A DNA stretch of 64,000 bases, taken from assembly GCF_047324175.1 (NCBI RefSeq), contig NZ_CP178732.1:2170001-2234000 (forward strand), read 5' to 3'. The DNA is from Acerihabitans sp015654925. Lineage in GTDB: Bacteria; Pseudomonadota; Gammaproteobacteria; Enterobacterales; Enterobacteriaceae. Below, piece by piece: positions 54,204-63,118 of this stretch. The notes below the pieces were generated by a model. It did not search any database. It was not told where the DNA came from and was given only the letters and a program-made list of their open reading frames with translations. The position numbers were made by a program, and so were the translations under genes. The number at the start of each line of letters is the position of its first letter. Positions within the stretch are counted from its first letter, which is position 1.

Positions 54204-54536
54204 ATTTTTCCTTAACTCAACTCATCATAAATTGATTCTCTCTAATAAGGTAGTGTACGGTGACGTAAGGCAAGGATAAACCACCAATCTGAATATTCTT
54301 CCCTGGATGGAAAAAATTGTGCATATCAAAGCCCTTTTCTTGAGGAATTTGTTAGATATATTGTGTTCAGGCGGTTGGGCAATACTGTCCTTCTGAAAGC
54401 CTGAAGTTGACCTGAGTAACCTGATACCGGTGTCGTGATAAAGAAAAAGGGTTCAGATGAAATCATGGTGCGAGTTATTTAACCCAGTAATGGCGCTGGA
54501 TATAGGGTCGCAAAACACATCTAATCTGTACTTGTA

Positions 54537-54845
54537 TCACCTGGGGCCTCTATAAAGATGATCTGGACACTCATCTGGCTCATCCAGCGATGAGACGGAC
54601 GGCAGCCACGCTTGTCTCTGTCGCCATCCCTTGAAGAAGGAATCCAGAGTAGCGCGGTCCGCGAACGTGGGAACATACAGATTCGCTTTGTCTTTTTTTC
54701 TGTACTCATCTTTTCTGGAATATTCAGAAGAAAATGAGCAAGGAAGTCGTACGGTATCTTTTAGTGCTATACGGGTAATATGGAACCAATGTTGATGGCA
54801 CTTGGTAAATACTGGCTGATAAAAATAGGCCTGCCCCGGTATCAC
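54537..54845 (-). CDS. Hypothetical protein, possibly a gene fragment
   Basis: A GTG-initiated 102-codon frame rich in aromatic and charged residues (PGQAYFYQPVFTKCHQHWFH, FSSEYSRKDEYRKKDKANLY). No ribosome binding site and no recognisable domain. The even amino-acid mix looks protein-like. It may be the C-terminus of a decayed gene. Confidence 0.25.
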   Translation of the reverse strand: MIPGQAYFYQPVFTKCHQHWFHITRIALKDTVRLPCSFSSEYSRKDEYRKKDKANLYVPTFADRATLDSFFKGWRQRQAWLPSVSSLDEPDECPDHLYRGPR

Positions 54846-54908
54846 AGATAGGAATTATTGCAGAGTTAGATAACATAGCAGGTTAAGAAAATACAAAAGA
54901 ATGATTGA

Positions 54909-55516
54909 ATGAATTATGTCCCTGGTGGAATAGCACAGACGGTTGTCAAAGCGGGAGAATTCGTATTTGTCGTCGCTGCATTAGTATACGGACATGTTTA
55001 CGGTATGAGAAATGGCTTAATTGAGGCGAGCTCGGCCCTCAAATATGTTTACAATCCTGGTGCGGAGAAAGTAAAAAAATTGTGAGGCATTATCCGCAGA
55101 TCGAGGCCGCTGAATTGCTGGCGCAGATCTTTGCCGATGAAAAATTAAGCTTGTTGCCGCTGCGGTAATTCCGTTATAGAGATATGAGCTGGGTCTGAAA
55201 GTCATGGCGATAGGCAAGGATTACGATAGGCAGGGATTACTTTACGGATAAAGCACCAGTGACCACGCTTGAACAATTCGAACATGCAAAAGCCATGGTC
55301 AGCAAGACCGGCAAAAAATATGTGGTGTACTATAGCGAGCGATTACATGGAGAAAGCGCGGTTTTTGCGTTCAGATCATCAAAGTCGGGGCAATAAGCAA
55401 CGTCATCCAGACGCTGGGCACCGGGTCGCATCGGGACGGTCACCTGGGACGGCCAGATTGGATTTATGAGCGCCGCTATTTTTTTTGCGGTATACTCTGC
55501 GATATTGCATGAGAGG
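54909..55516 (+). pseudogene. Gfo/Idh/MocA-family oxidoreductase, multiple frameshifts
   Basis: Fragments in family order: GHVYGMRNGLIEASSALKYV, VRHYPQIEAAELL, LEQFEHAKAMVSKTGKKYVV with YYSERLHGESAVF, then NVIQTLGTGSHRDGHLGRPD and YERRYFFCGILCDIA. These correspond to the NAD domain, substrate region and central strands of a sugar/inositol dehydrogenase-like protein. At least four frame changes are needed and the C-terminal third is absent. A deeply decayed carbohydrate oxidoreductase. Confidence 0.75.
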
Positions 55517-56143
55517 TGGTCCCGGAATTGATGGTGATGTTAAAATATTGTTTAATATGGAAATTTATTCATCAGGTTTTGTATTAATCCCCGATTAAAG
55601 CCCCCAGGTCAAATGATTTTAGTTTTGCGATATTTATAAAAAAAAGTACAATATTTTTAAATCAATCTTTTTCTCTGTAGGCAATTCGTCGAATTATTGG
55701 TAACTTAGTAGAAAAATTTAGAAGAAAAATGGCTTTTCATCCGAAAAGCAAAAATCATTATTACAGTCATTTATGGCAAGTTTAATACAGCTTCGACTTT
55801 ACTGATGTTTTCAAAAAAACGAGGCATATGGTTAGTAGAATGGTCATCAGTAATAAATTTATTTATTTTGTTAAAAGAATCAGTGATTGCCGTTTGCACA
55901 TCAGGAAGGCTAACCAAAGGAATGATTATTGCTCAATCTAAAGTAAATCACCGTTCTTTTTGTAAACTTTCGCAATGTAGATATTTCGGCCATGAAGAAT
56001 TATCTTTTTATCTTGTCCCATCTAATACGTTGCTTCCATTCTTCTTAGGCAATTTAAACATAACTGATACAAATTAACACTATTTATCAATAAAACATTT
56101 TTTTAAGGATTCCGTCATCGATTGCACGGGATCTTTAGGACTT
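55517..56143. other. 630-bp AT-rich region, one unassigned ORF
   Basis: Holds a 90-codon plus-strand frame (55805-56077) with no recognised family and no clear start signal. Very AT-rich, in sharp contrast to the GC-rich block that begins at 56144. Confidence 0.4.
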
Positions 56144-57148
56144 TTAATCACTCCTGAGTAGCAGCGCGAGCACAAACACCGCGCCGACGCCGGCGGTAAT
56201 AATACCGATAGGCAGCTCTTGGGGCGCTAACAGACAGCGGCTGAGCAAATCGCCCGCCGACATCAGCACCGCGCCCAGCACTGCCACCAGGGGCAATAGA
56301 CACCGGTGGCGCACGCCCGCCAGCGGCCTTGCCAGGTGGGGCACCATCAGGCCGATAAACCCGATGACGCCGGTCAGGGCGACAAACAGGGCCGTGGCGA
56401 ACGCGCAGCATAGAAATACTTCGATGCGCAATACGGTGACGTTGATGCCCATCGACACCGCGCTTTGTTCCCCGGCCAGCAGGGCGTCCAGCGAGCGCCA
56501 GCGCAGGGCGGCCAGCGCGCCCAGCAGGCATAACCCCGCCAGCGCAAAACCGATATTGTCCCAGCGGGCCAGCCCCAGCCCGCCCAGGGACCAGAACAGG
56601 ATGGAACTGGCCGCCCGCTGGTCGCCTGAGAACACCAGGAAGTTGGTGAGGGCGCCGAACAGGAACGAGACCGCCAGGCCGGAGAGCACCAGCCGCGCCG
56701 CGCCGCGCGACTTCTGCTGTAAAAACAACAAGATGACGGCCAACGCCGACACGATGCCGCCAACAAAGGCCGCCACCGGCAATGCCCAGTCTCCCAGCCG
56801 ATCGCCCAGGCGGGTCATTACCGCCACCGCGCCGGCGGAGGCGCCGGAGGAGAGGCCGAACAAAAAGGGATCGGCCAGATCGTTGCGGGTGGTGGTTTGC
56901 AATAACGCGCCGACCATGGCGAGGCCGGCGCCGGTTAACATCGCCAGCAGGCTCCTGGGCAGGCGGATTTCCAGCACGATCCGCGACACCATCGGCTCGG
57001 CCCGTCCCGTTCCCGCTCCCAGCGCCGACAGTATTTCATCCGGCGTGAGCGAAGTACTACCAAACACCACGTTGGCCATGCCCATGATGACCAAGGTCAG
57101 CAATGCCGCCGTCATGATTAGCGCAAATCCGCGGCTCCGTTGCTTCAT
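56144..57148 (-). CDS. FecCD/BtuC-family ABC permease
   Basis: 334 residues with about ten membrane segments. LEIRLPRSLLAMLTGAGLAMVG, LQTTTRNDLADPFLFGLSSGA and GVIGFIGLMVPHLARPLAGV are FecCD hallmarks. AAGGA lies before ATG. Third gene of an ATPase-SBP-permease set on the minus strand; only one permease gene, so a homodimer is expected. Transports iron chelate, haem or cobalamin-like substrate. Confidence 0.94.
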   Translation of the reverse strand: MKQRSRGFALIMTAALLTLVIMGMANVVFGSTSLTPDEILSALGAGTGRAEPMVSRIVLEIRLPRSLLAMLTGAGLAMVGALLQTTTRNDLADPFLFGLSSGASAGAVAVMTRLGDRLGDWALPVAAFVGGIVSALAVILLFLQQKSRGAARLVLSGLAVSFLFGALTNFLVFSGDQRAASSILFWSLGGLGLARWDNIGFALAGLCLLGALAALRWRSLDALLAGEQSAVSMGINVTVLRIEVFLCCAFATALFVALTGVIGFIGLMVPHLARPLAGVRHRCLLPLVAVLGAVLMSAGDLLSRCLLAPQELPIGIITAGVGAVFVLALLLRSD

Positions 57149-57212
57149 GAACGGCTATCCTTCATCAAATACTGTCTCTCATTAAATACTGTCTCGCATA
57201 AAACGCCATTTC

Positions 57213-58184
57213 TCACTGAAAACGGTCGGGATACAGCGCCCGGGCCAATTGGCTGATGGCTTCGATGTTGGCCGGTCCCGGCGTCAGCTGCGCATATTGC
57301 AACTTCAGGTAGCGGTGGTTCATCACCGCCGGGGTGTGCTTCATCAGGGGGTGGCGCTCGAGGAAGTCCCGCAGCGTCTGCGCGCCGCCGCCCGTTTGGT
57401 AATCCAGCAGAACGATCAGGTCCGGCTCGGCGGTGGCCACGCTTTCCCAGGAGGTGGTGCCCCAGTTGGTGTCCAGGGTATCCATCACATTACGTCCGCC
57501 CGCGGCCTCGATCAGCGCGGTAGGCATGGCATAACGACCGCTGGTAAACGGTTTATCCTCGCCGGAATCATACACGAACACCTTTAACGGCGGGCGCTGG
57601 CCGATAGTTTGCCGCAGCGCGGCGAGCTGCGCTTTCCAGCCGTCGACCAGCGTTTGCGCGCGCTCCGCCTGGCCAAAAATCTTGCCCAGGTTCAGTATAT
57701 CGCCGTACAACAGATCCATCGTGGCTTTCTGTTTTTGCCGGCCGATATGCACGCAGCTTTCGGTCAACACCAGCGTCGGCACGCCGAAACGGGCCAGCGA
57801 TTGCGGCGTCACCTCGCCGCCTACCTTCATACCATAATTCCAGCCGGCAAAAAAGAAGTCGGGATTGACCGCCAGCAGGTTTTCCAGGGTAGGGTATTTG
57901 GGCGCCAGCTCCGGAATGCCGCCCAGCTGGCGGGTGAATTCCGGCGTCGCCTTATACCAGCCGGTAATCCCCGTCACGCCGCGGATGTGCGGTTGCAATT
58001 CCAGGGCAAACGCCATTTCCGTCATATTCAAATCATGAATGACCGCACGCTGCGGGGCCTGCGTAAAGGTCAGCGGTTGTCCGCAGCTGGAGACCGTGAC
58101 CGGGAAACCCGAGGCCTGCGCCGCCGCCGTCACCAGCAGGCTCAACGCGGCCGAAAGCAGAGACTTGTTCGGATACTTCTTCAT
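57213..58184 (-). CDS. Periplasmic metal-chelate-binding protein (FepB/BtuF-like)
   Basis: 323 residues with a signal peptide (SLLSAALSLLVTAAAQASGF, cleavage near AQA). Class III binding-protein fold: APQRAVIHDLNMTEMAFAL, PTLENLLAVNPDFFFAGW, ALIEAAGGRNVMDTL, SWESVATAEPDLIVL. Delivers ligand to the adjacent permease. GAGGACA precedes ATG. Ligand type cannot be fixed; no receptor or biosynthesis gene is adjacent. Confidence 0.92.
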   Translation of the reverse strand: MKKYPNKSLLSAALSLLVTAAAQASGFPVTVSSCGQPLTFTQAPQRAVIHDLNMTEMAFALELQPHIRGVTGITGWYKATPEFTRQLGGIPELAPKYPTLENLLAVNPDFFFAGWNYGMKVGGEVTPQSLARFGVPTLVLTESCVHIGRQKQKATMDLLYGDILNLGKIFGQAERAQTLVDGWKAQLAALRQTIGQRPPLKVFVYDSGEDKPFTSGRYAMPTALIEAAGGRNVMDTLDTNWGTTSWESVATAEPDLIVLLDYQTGGGAQTLRDFLERHPLMKHTPAVMNHRYLKLQYAQLTPGPANIEAISQLARALYPDRFQ

Positions 58185-58213
58185 ACAGAGTTGTCCTCAG
58201 GTTAACCAGGCGG

Positions 58214-59038
58214 TTACGCGCGTAATGATGCTTCGAAAATTTTTAACGGCTGTCCGGTGGCGGGGTGCGCCACCGTAAAACTGCGCATGCCGAACACCGG
58301 TTCGATACAAGACGATACCAGCGCCCGTTCCGGCGTATCGCAGCACACCAGGCGTCCGTGCTGCAGCACCGCCACCCGCTCGGCAAAGGATTCAATCAGC
58401 GTAAGATCGTGCAGCACGGCGATGGTGGCGATGCCCCGTGCGCGCACCAGGCCGAGCAGCTGGGCCCGGGCCAGCGGATCGAGATGATTGGTCGGCTCAT
58501 CAAGCAGCAGCACCCGGGGCGTTTGCGCGAACGCGCGCGCCAGTCCGGCCCGCTGAAGCTCCCCGCCCGACAGGGTGCCCAGCAGCCGGCGGCGCAGCGT
58601 GGGTAAACCGGTGTCTTCTATGGCCTGGTTAACGATCTCCTCATGTTGCCGCGCGCTAAAATCCGCATAGTGCGGCAATCGCCCCAGCCCGACGTATTCG
58701 GCCACCGTTAGCCGCAGGTCGGGCGTATCGTTTTGCGCCAGCAGCGCGATGCTGCGTGCGCGCGCCTGCCTGGACAAGCTGCCCAGCGGCCGACCATCGA
58801 GCAGGATCTGCCCGGACGCCAACCCGATTTCGCCGATAATGGCGCGCAGCAGCGTGGATTTGCCGCTGCCGTTGGGGCCGATCACCGCCAGGCAGTGATG
58901 ATGGTTAAGCGTCAGGCTCACGCCCCGCAGCGCCGCCGGGCAGCCGTGGGCTCCGGCGGTAACGTCCTGCAGCTCAAGCAGCGGAGTGCCCAGGTTTAAT
59001 TGTGATGTTATATCATTACTCATGGGCGTATTATGCAT
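58214..59038 (-). CDS. Iron/siderophore/cobalamin ABC transporter ATPase
   Basis: 274 residues. Walker A GPNGSGKST (54-62), signature LSGGELQRAGLARAF, Walker B VLLLDEPTNHLD and the His switch AVLHDLTLIE, as in FecE/FepC/BtuD. I start at 59038 (MHNTPMSND); the 25-codon upstream frame overlaps the preceding terminator. First gene of the three-gene metal transporter operon. Confidence 0.94.
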   Translation of the reverse strand: MHNTPMSNDITSQLNLGTPLLELQDVTAGAHGCPAALRGVSLTLNHHHCLAVIGPNGSGKSTLLRAIIGEIGLASGQILLDGRPLGSLSRQARARSIALLAQNDTPDLRLTVAEYVGLGRLPHYADFSARQHEEIVNQAIEDTGLPTLRRRLLGTLSGGELQRAGLARAFAQTPRVLLLDEPTNHLDPLARAQLLGLVRARGIATIAVLHDLTLIESFAERVAVLQHGRLVCCDTPERALVSSCIEPVFGMRSFTVAHPATGQPLKIFEASLRA

Positions 59039-59056
59039 GAATATTTTTCTTCTGGT

Positions 59057-59088
59057 TAAAAAAATAACGCGACCCTGGCGACGTCGCG
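59057..59088 (-). terminator. Intrinsic terminator of the sugar ABC operon
   Basis: On the minus strand CGCGAC / GTCGCG is followed by TTATTTTTTT. It lies 35 bp after the sugar ATPase stop and just upstream of the metal-transporter ATPase, insulating the two same-strand operons. Confidence 0.75.
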
Positions 59089-59122
59089 GGTTTTCAGCCC
59101 ATCGGACCGGCATAGCGCCGGT

Positions 59123-60655
59123 TTATCCGGCGGCGTTGCCCGTCATCAGCCCGACCATCTCGCCTTCATCCAGCTGGTCGCGCGGCAAATCCGCCACGAT
59201 ACGGCCACGATACATAACCAGGCTCCGATCGACCAGCGTTTGCAGCTCGGCCAGATCCGTGGAGTAGATCAGGATTGCGCCGCCTTGGTCCGCGAACGCC
59301 TTAATGGCCTGGTAGATCACCTCTTTGGTACCCACGTCCACCCCGCGCGTGGGATCAAACAGCAGCAGCGTGCTGGCGCCGGTCAGCAGGGCGCGGGCAA
59401 TCAAGGCTTTTTGCTGGTTTCCGCCGGAGAGCGCGCTGATTTTAAAGGATAAATACCGCTCGTCCAGTTCCACCTGCGGCGCCACGCGCCCGACCGCCTG
59501 GCGCTCCTGGTCCCGGCGGATAAGCCCCAGCCGGCTAAAACGGTGCAGCACGGATTGGGTGATATTGGCGCCGGCCGACAGGGTAGGAAAAATGCCTTCG
59601 CTTTTGCGATCCTCCGGCACAAAGGCAATGCCGCCGTATTTACGCAGCGCATCGCGTGGGCTGCGCAATATCACCTCGCGGTCGCGCAGCAGCATTTGTC
59701 CCGCACTGTGGCGCATTAGGCCCGCCAGGGTGCGGAACAGTTCCCTCTGTCCCTGGCCTTCCAGGCCCGCCACGCCGAGAATTTCCCCTCGCCGCAGTTC
59801 AAAAGAAATATCGCTGAAATTCTGCCCGCCCAAATCGTTGGCCGTAAGCGCCGCGCTCTGCGGGTGCGACGGCGCGGCGCGCCCGCGCGCGCGCTCGTGC
59901 GTCGCCCGGCGCCCCACCATCATCTCGAAAATATCGGCGTTGGTCACCTGTTTCAGATCCACCGTCGAGATGGTTTTACCGCTGCGCAGTACCATGGCAT
60001 GGCTGGCGATTTCCCGGATTTCCGCCAGCCGGTGCGAAATATAGAGTACGGCGGTGCCCATGGCGGTGAGCCGGCGCACCAGGCGAAACAGCCAGTCTAC
60101 GTCGGCCAGGGCGCCGGTGGGCTCGTCCAGCAGCAGCAGCCGGGGGCGATAGTGCATGGCGCGAACGATTTCCACCCGCTGGCGCGCGGCCAGGGAGAGC
60201 GTTTCAACGTTGGCATGCGGCGAAATATCCTGTACGTCGTGATCGGCCAAAATGGCTTCGGCGCGGCGCGCCATCAGTTTTGACGAAGTGAGAAAAAACC
60301 GTTGTTTCAGGGAGCTCGGCAGGAAAAAATTCTGGGCGACGCTGAGATTAGGCAACAGGCTGAGCTCTTGGAACGCGGTGCTGACGCCGATATGACGGGC
60401 CTGGAGCAGTGAACTCGGCGCATAGTCCCGTCCCTCCAGGCTCATGGTGCCGGTATTGGGCGTCACCACCCCCGAGAGGATTTTTACCAGCGTTGATTTC
60501 CCGGCGCCGTTTTCCCCCAGGATGGCCTGTACCTGCCCGGGTTCGATAGTCAATGAGACGCTCTCCAGCGCCACGGTGGCGCCATAGGATTTTGATACCG
60601 AGGACAGGCGCATGCCTTGCGCGCCTGCTGCCGGTTGAGTGAGGGATGGTTGCAT
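59123..60655 (-). CDS. Sugar ABC transporter ATPase, RbsA-type (second system)
   Basis: About 510 residues with two NBDs. NBD1: GENGAGKST (47-55), LSLAARQRVEIVRAM, LLLLDEPTGALAD. NBD2: GLEGQGQRELFRTLAGL degenerate Walker A, LSGGNQQKALIARALL, LLLFDPTRGVDVG (Asp-Pro replaces the Walker B Asp-Glu, removing the catalytic Glu of NBD2). Start at 60655, after AGGAGA; the longer frame has no homology. Last gene of the operon. Confidence 0.93.
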   Translation of the reverse strand: MQPSLTQPAAGAQGMRLSSVSKSYGATVALESVSLTIEPGQVQAILGENGAGKSTLVKILSGVVTPNTGTMSLEGRDYAPSSLLQARHIGVSTAFQELSLLPNLSVAQNFFLPSSLKQRFFLTSSKLMARRAEAILADHDVQDISPHANVETLSLAARQRVEIVRAMHYRPRLLLLDEPTGALADVDWLFRLVRRLTAMGTAVLYISHRLAEIREIASHAMVLRSGKTISTVDLKQVTNADIFEMMVGRRATHERARGRAAPSHPQSAALTANDLGGQNFSDISFELRRGEILGVAGLEGQGQRELFRTLAGLMRHSAGQMLLRDREVILRSPRDALRKYGGIAFVPEDRKSEGIFPTLSAGANITQSVLHRFSRLGLIRRDQERQAVGRVAPQVELDERYLSFKISALSGGNQQKALIARALLTGASTLLLFDPTRGVDVGTKEVIYQAIKAFADQGGAILIYSTDLAELQTLVDRSLVMYRGRIVADLPRDQLDEGEMVGLMTGNAAG

Positions 60656-60810
60656 GGATTGCGGTCTCCTGTCCCGATGGCGCGCGGCCACCGGTAAAAT
60701 GGTATGAAGGTGCTGGCCAATCTTGCCGCCACCCGGGCGCAACACGCCGTGTTTACGCGAGGAGCCGGTGCGGACTCCCGTTGACACGCCGGGGTTACGC
60801 CCGGGACGTC

Positions 60811-62034
60811 TTAGGGCTTGACCGTGGGCTGGACCTTGGTCAGCTTGTACTGGTCCGGCGCCGCCTGGCAGCGTTCGCAGTTGATGCCGGGTTCATCCGC
60901 GGCCCTGATTATTTCCGCCGGCAAAGGCTGGATGGTCGTTCCCGGCGTGGGCACGCCCTTGAGCGCCGAATCCAGGGTGATTTCCGGCAGGAATTCCGGG
61001 TGATAGATCTCGGTTGAGAAACCCTCCGGCACCAGATTGGCCGCGAACACATTACAGCCGTCGGCAATGACGCCGCCCTGGCACAGTTTCATCTGGTCGG
61101 CGGTGACCCAGGGGAGCGGATATTCGATATTGGTCGGTTCCAGTTGGCGTTTACCGGTCAAGACCTCCATCATCAGCTTAAATGCGTAGCCGGCGGTGGC
61201 GGGTGGCGAGCCGGCGGAGACGCCGCTCAGGCCGCGCTTGCGGTAATCGGCATCCAGGAAACCAAGACGAAAGCCGTTCATGTTTTCCCCCATGATGGGC
61301 ATCATCCGGCCTTTACGGTCGGCTACGGCGTTTAACACGCCGGCTTCGCCCAGCTCGGACCAGATGCCGTCCACATCCGGATGGGCCGCCAGGGCCTTGG
61401 CGGTTTCCCGTTGGCTGATGCGGTCGTCCCAATAGCCATAATATTCCGAGACCACCGAAATCCCCGGATACTGTTTGAATATATGCATGGCGCCGTCGAA
61501 ATGGCGTTTATCCACCGAGGTGCCGGGCACGCCGCGATTCATAAATATTTTTCCTTTGCCGCCCAGTTCATTCACTAATTGCTGGGCCATGTTTTCCCCC
61601 GCGCCGGCTGAAATATAACTGATGTTGTAGGCGCATTTTTCCGTTACCGTGGAATCAAACATGAAAAATTTCACGCCCTGGCTGCAGCCGCGCCGGATCA
61701 CCCGGTTCAAGGCGGTGGGCGATATCGGGAAACTGATGATTCCGTCCGCTTTGGCGGCAATCATACTTTCATAAGCCGATATCTGCGCCTGCGGATCGGT
61801 ACCGGAAATCACCTCTTGCAAATCCACCATTTTGTCATAGGGCGGCGTTTTCGCCAGCGACTTGATAATATTCGCCGTCTCGCTCATCCAGTTATTTCCG
61901 CTATAACTCAGGCTCAGGAATATTTTATATTTTTTCGGTGCGTCTTCCGCCTGCGCCGCTGAAAAATAACCTGATAACCCCATTAAAATGACGGCTGCGG
62001 CCGCACATCTTTTAAGACGTGTTTGCATTAACAT
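60811..62034 (-). CDS. Periplasmic sugar-binding protein (second ABC system)
   Basis: About 407 residues, longer than RbsB-type proteins. Signal peptide (CAAAAVILMGLSGYFSAAQA, cleavage after AQA). KIFLSLSYSGNNWMSETANI, AAKADGIISFPISPTALNRV, NMAQQLVNELGGKGKIFMNR and DVDGIWSELGEAG show the type-1 binding-protein fold. Start at ATG 62034 after GGGAG. The C-terminal tail (INCERCQAAPDQYKLTKVQP) adds two cysteines after the lobe. The ligand is unknown. Confidence 0.9.
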   Translation of the reverse strand: MLMQTRLKRCAAAAVILMGLSGYFSAAQAEDAPKKYKIFLSLSYSGNNWMSETANIIKSLAKTPPYDKMVDLQEVISGTDPQAQISAYESMIAAKADGIISFPISPTALNRVIRRGCSQGVKFFMFDSTVTEKCAYNISYISAGAGENMAQQLVNELGGKGKIFMNRGVPGTSVDKRHFDGAMHIFKQYPGISVVSEYYGYWDDRISQRETAKALAAHPDVDGIWSELGEAGVLNAVADRKGRMMPIMGENMNGFRLGFLDADYRKRGLSGVSAGSPPATAGYAFKLMMEVLTGKRQLEPTNIEYPLPWVTADQMKLCQGGVIADGCNVFAANLVPEGFSTEIYHPEFLPEITLDSALKGVPTPGTTIQPLPAEIIRAADEPGINCERCQAAPDQYKLTKVQPTVKP

Positions 62035-62083
62035 AGTCACTCCCGATCGATTTGTTAAGTTGATTTCACATGTTTGGCGTTAA

Positions 62084-63118
62084 TTAACGTTTAAATAAAG
62101 CCCTGGTCTTTCCTGATAATAAAATAAGTGAATTCGCCGAGCCGGACTGGCATAACAGGGCGACGGTAATAATCGCCCCGGAGACAATCAGCCGCCAGCC
62201 CTGGCCGAGGCTGGTGGCGGCAATCACCGAGTCCACGGTGGTTAAAAACAGCGACCCGGCGATGGTGCCGATAAACGTGCCTTTGCCGCCCAGTATCGAG
62301 GAGCCGCCTACCACCACCGCGGCAATGGAGGGCAGCATGTAGGGGTCGCCCATGCGCAGGGTGGCGCCGTCGGAATAGCCGGTGAGCAGCGCGCCGCCCA
62401 GGGCCGCGCACAGCCCGCTCAGGGCATAGGCGGCAACGGTGGCCGCGCCGACCGGGATGCCGCCGACCTTGGCCGCGCCCGGGCTGCATCCCAGCGCGTA
62501 CAGGTTGCGTCCAAACACCGTGCGCGTCTGGATCACGATCCCCAGCACGCTGAAAACCAGGGTGAACAGAACGATGCAGGGGATGCCGAATACGCTGCCC
62601 TTGACGATGTCAGCCAACAGCTGGGGCGACGCGCCGAGCGTGCTGCCGCCGGTGGCGCCGAGCGCCAGCGACGCGACGATGATGCCGGTGCCCATGGTCA
62701 TGATAAACGGCGGGATGCGCAGCAGGGTGATTCCCAGACCGCTGAACGCGCCGATGGCCGCGGCGGACAGCAGGATCAACGGCAGCATATAGGCAATATT
62801 GTCGCCGCCGGCACCTATCATGCCCGCCGACATCACGCCGCCGTACATAAACAGCGAGGCCACTGACAGATCCATGCCGCCGGACAGAACCACCAGCCCC
62901 TGGCCGAACGCCACCACCAGCAGGAATGAGCCCAGGGTCACGATCATCAGCACCTGCGACCAGGACCCCAGGGACGGGCTTATCAGGCGGGAGGCCAGGA
63001 TCATTATCACCGTCAGGCCCAGTAATAATACCGGCGCGACCGCCTCGGGACTCATCCGGCCGTTGGCGCGCCGGTCGATACGTCCGGCTTCCGGCGCCGC
63101 CAGGGAGATTTTGTTCAT
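62084..63118 (-). CDS. ABC sugar permease (second system), RbsC family
   Basis: 344 residues. LSGGMDLSVASLFMYGGVMS, IPPFIMTMGTGIIVASLALG and YMLPSIAAVVVGGSSILGGKG are RbsC-family signatures. AGGAGC precedes ATG, which overlaps the upstream permease stop by 4 bp. Pairs with the other permease of the operon as a probable heterodimer. Confidence 0.93.
   Translation of the reverse strand: MNKISLAAPEAGRIDRRANGRMSPEAVAPVLLLGLTVIMILASRLISPSLGSWSQVLMIVTLGSFLLVVAFGQGLVVLSGGMDLSVASLFMYGGVMSAGMIGAGGDNIAYMLPLILLSAAAIGAFSGLGITLLRIPPFIMTMGTGIIVASLALGATGGSTLGASPQLLADIVKGSVFGIPCIVLFTLVFSVLGIVIQTRTVFGRNLYALGCSPGAAKVGGIPVGAATVAAYALSGLCAALGGALLTGYSDGATLRMGDPYMLPSIAAVVVGGSSILGGKGTFIGTIAGSLFLTTVDSVIAATSLGQGWRLIVSGAIITVALLCQSGSANSLILLSGKTRALFKR

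Noticed and set aside
53574..54845. Toxin-immunity or type VI effector remnants
   Set aside because: No motif supports this; the sequences are simply unrecognised.
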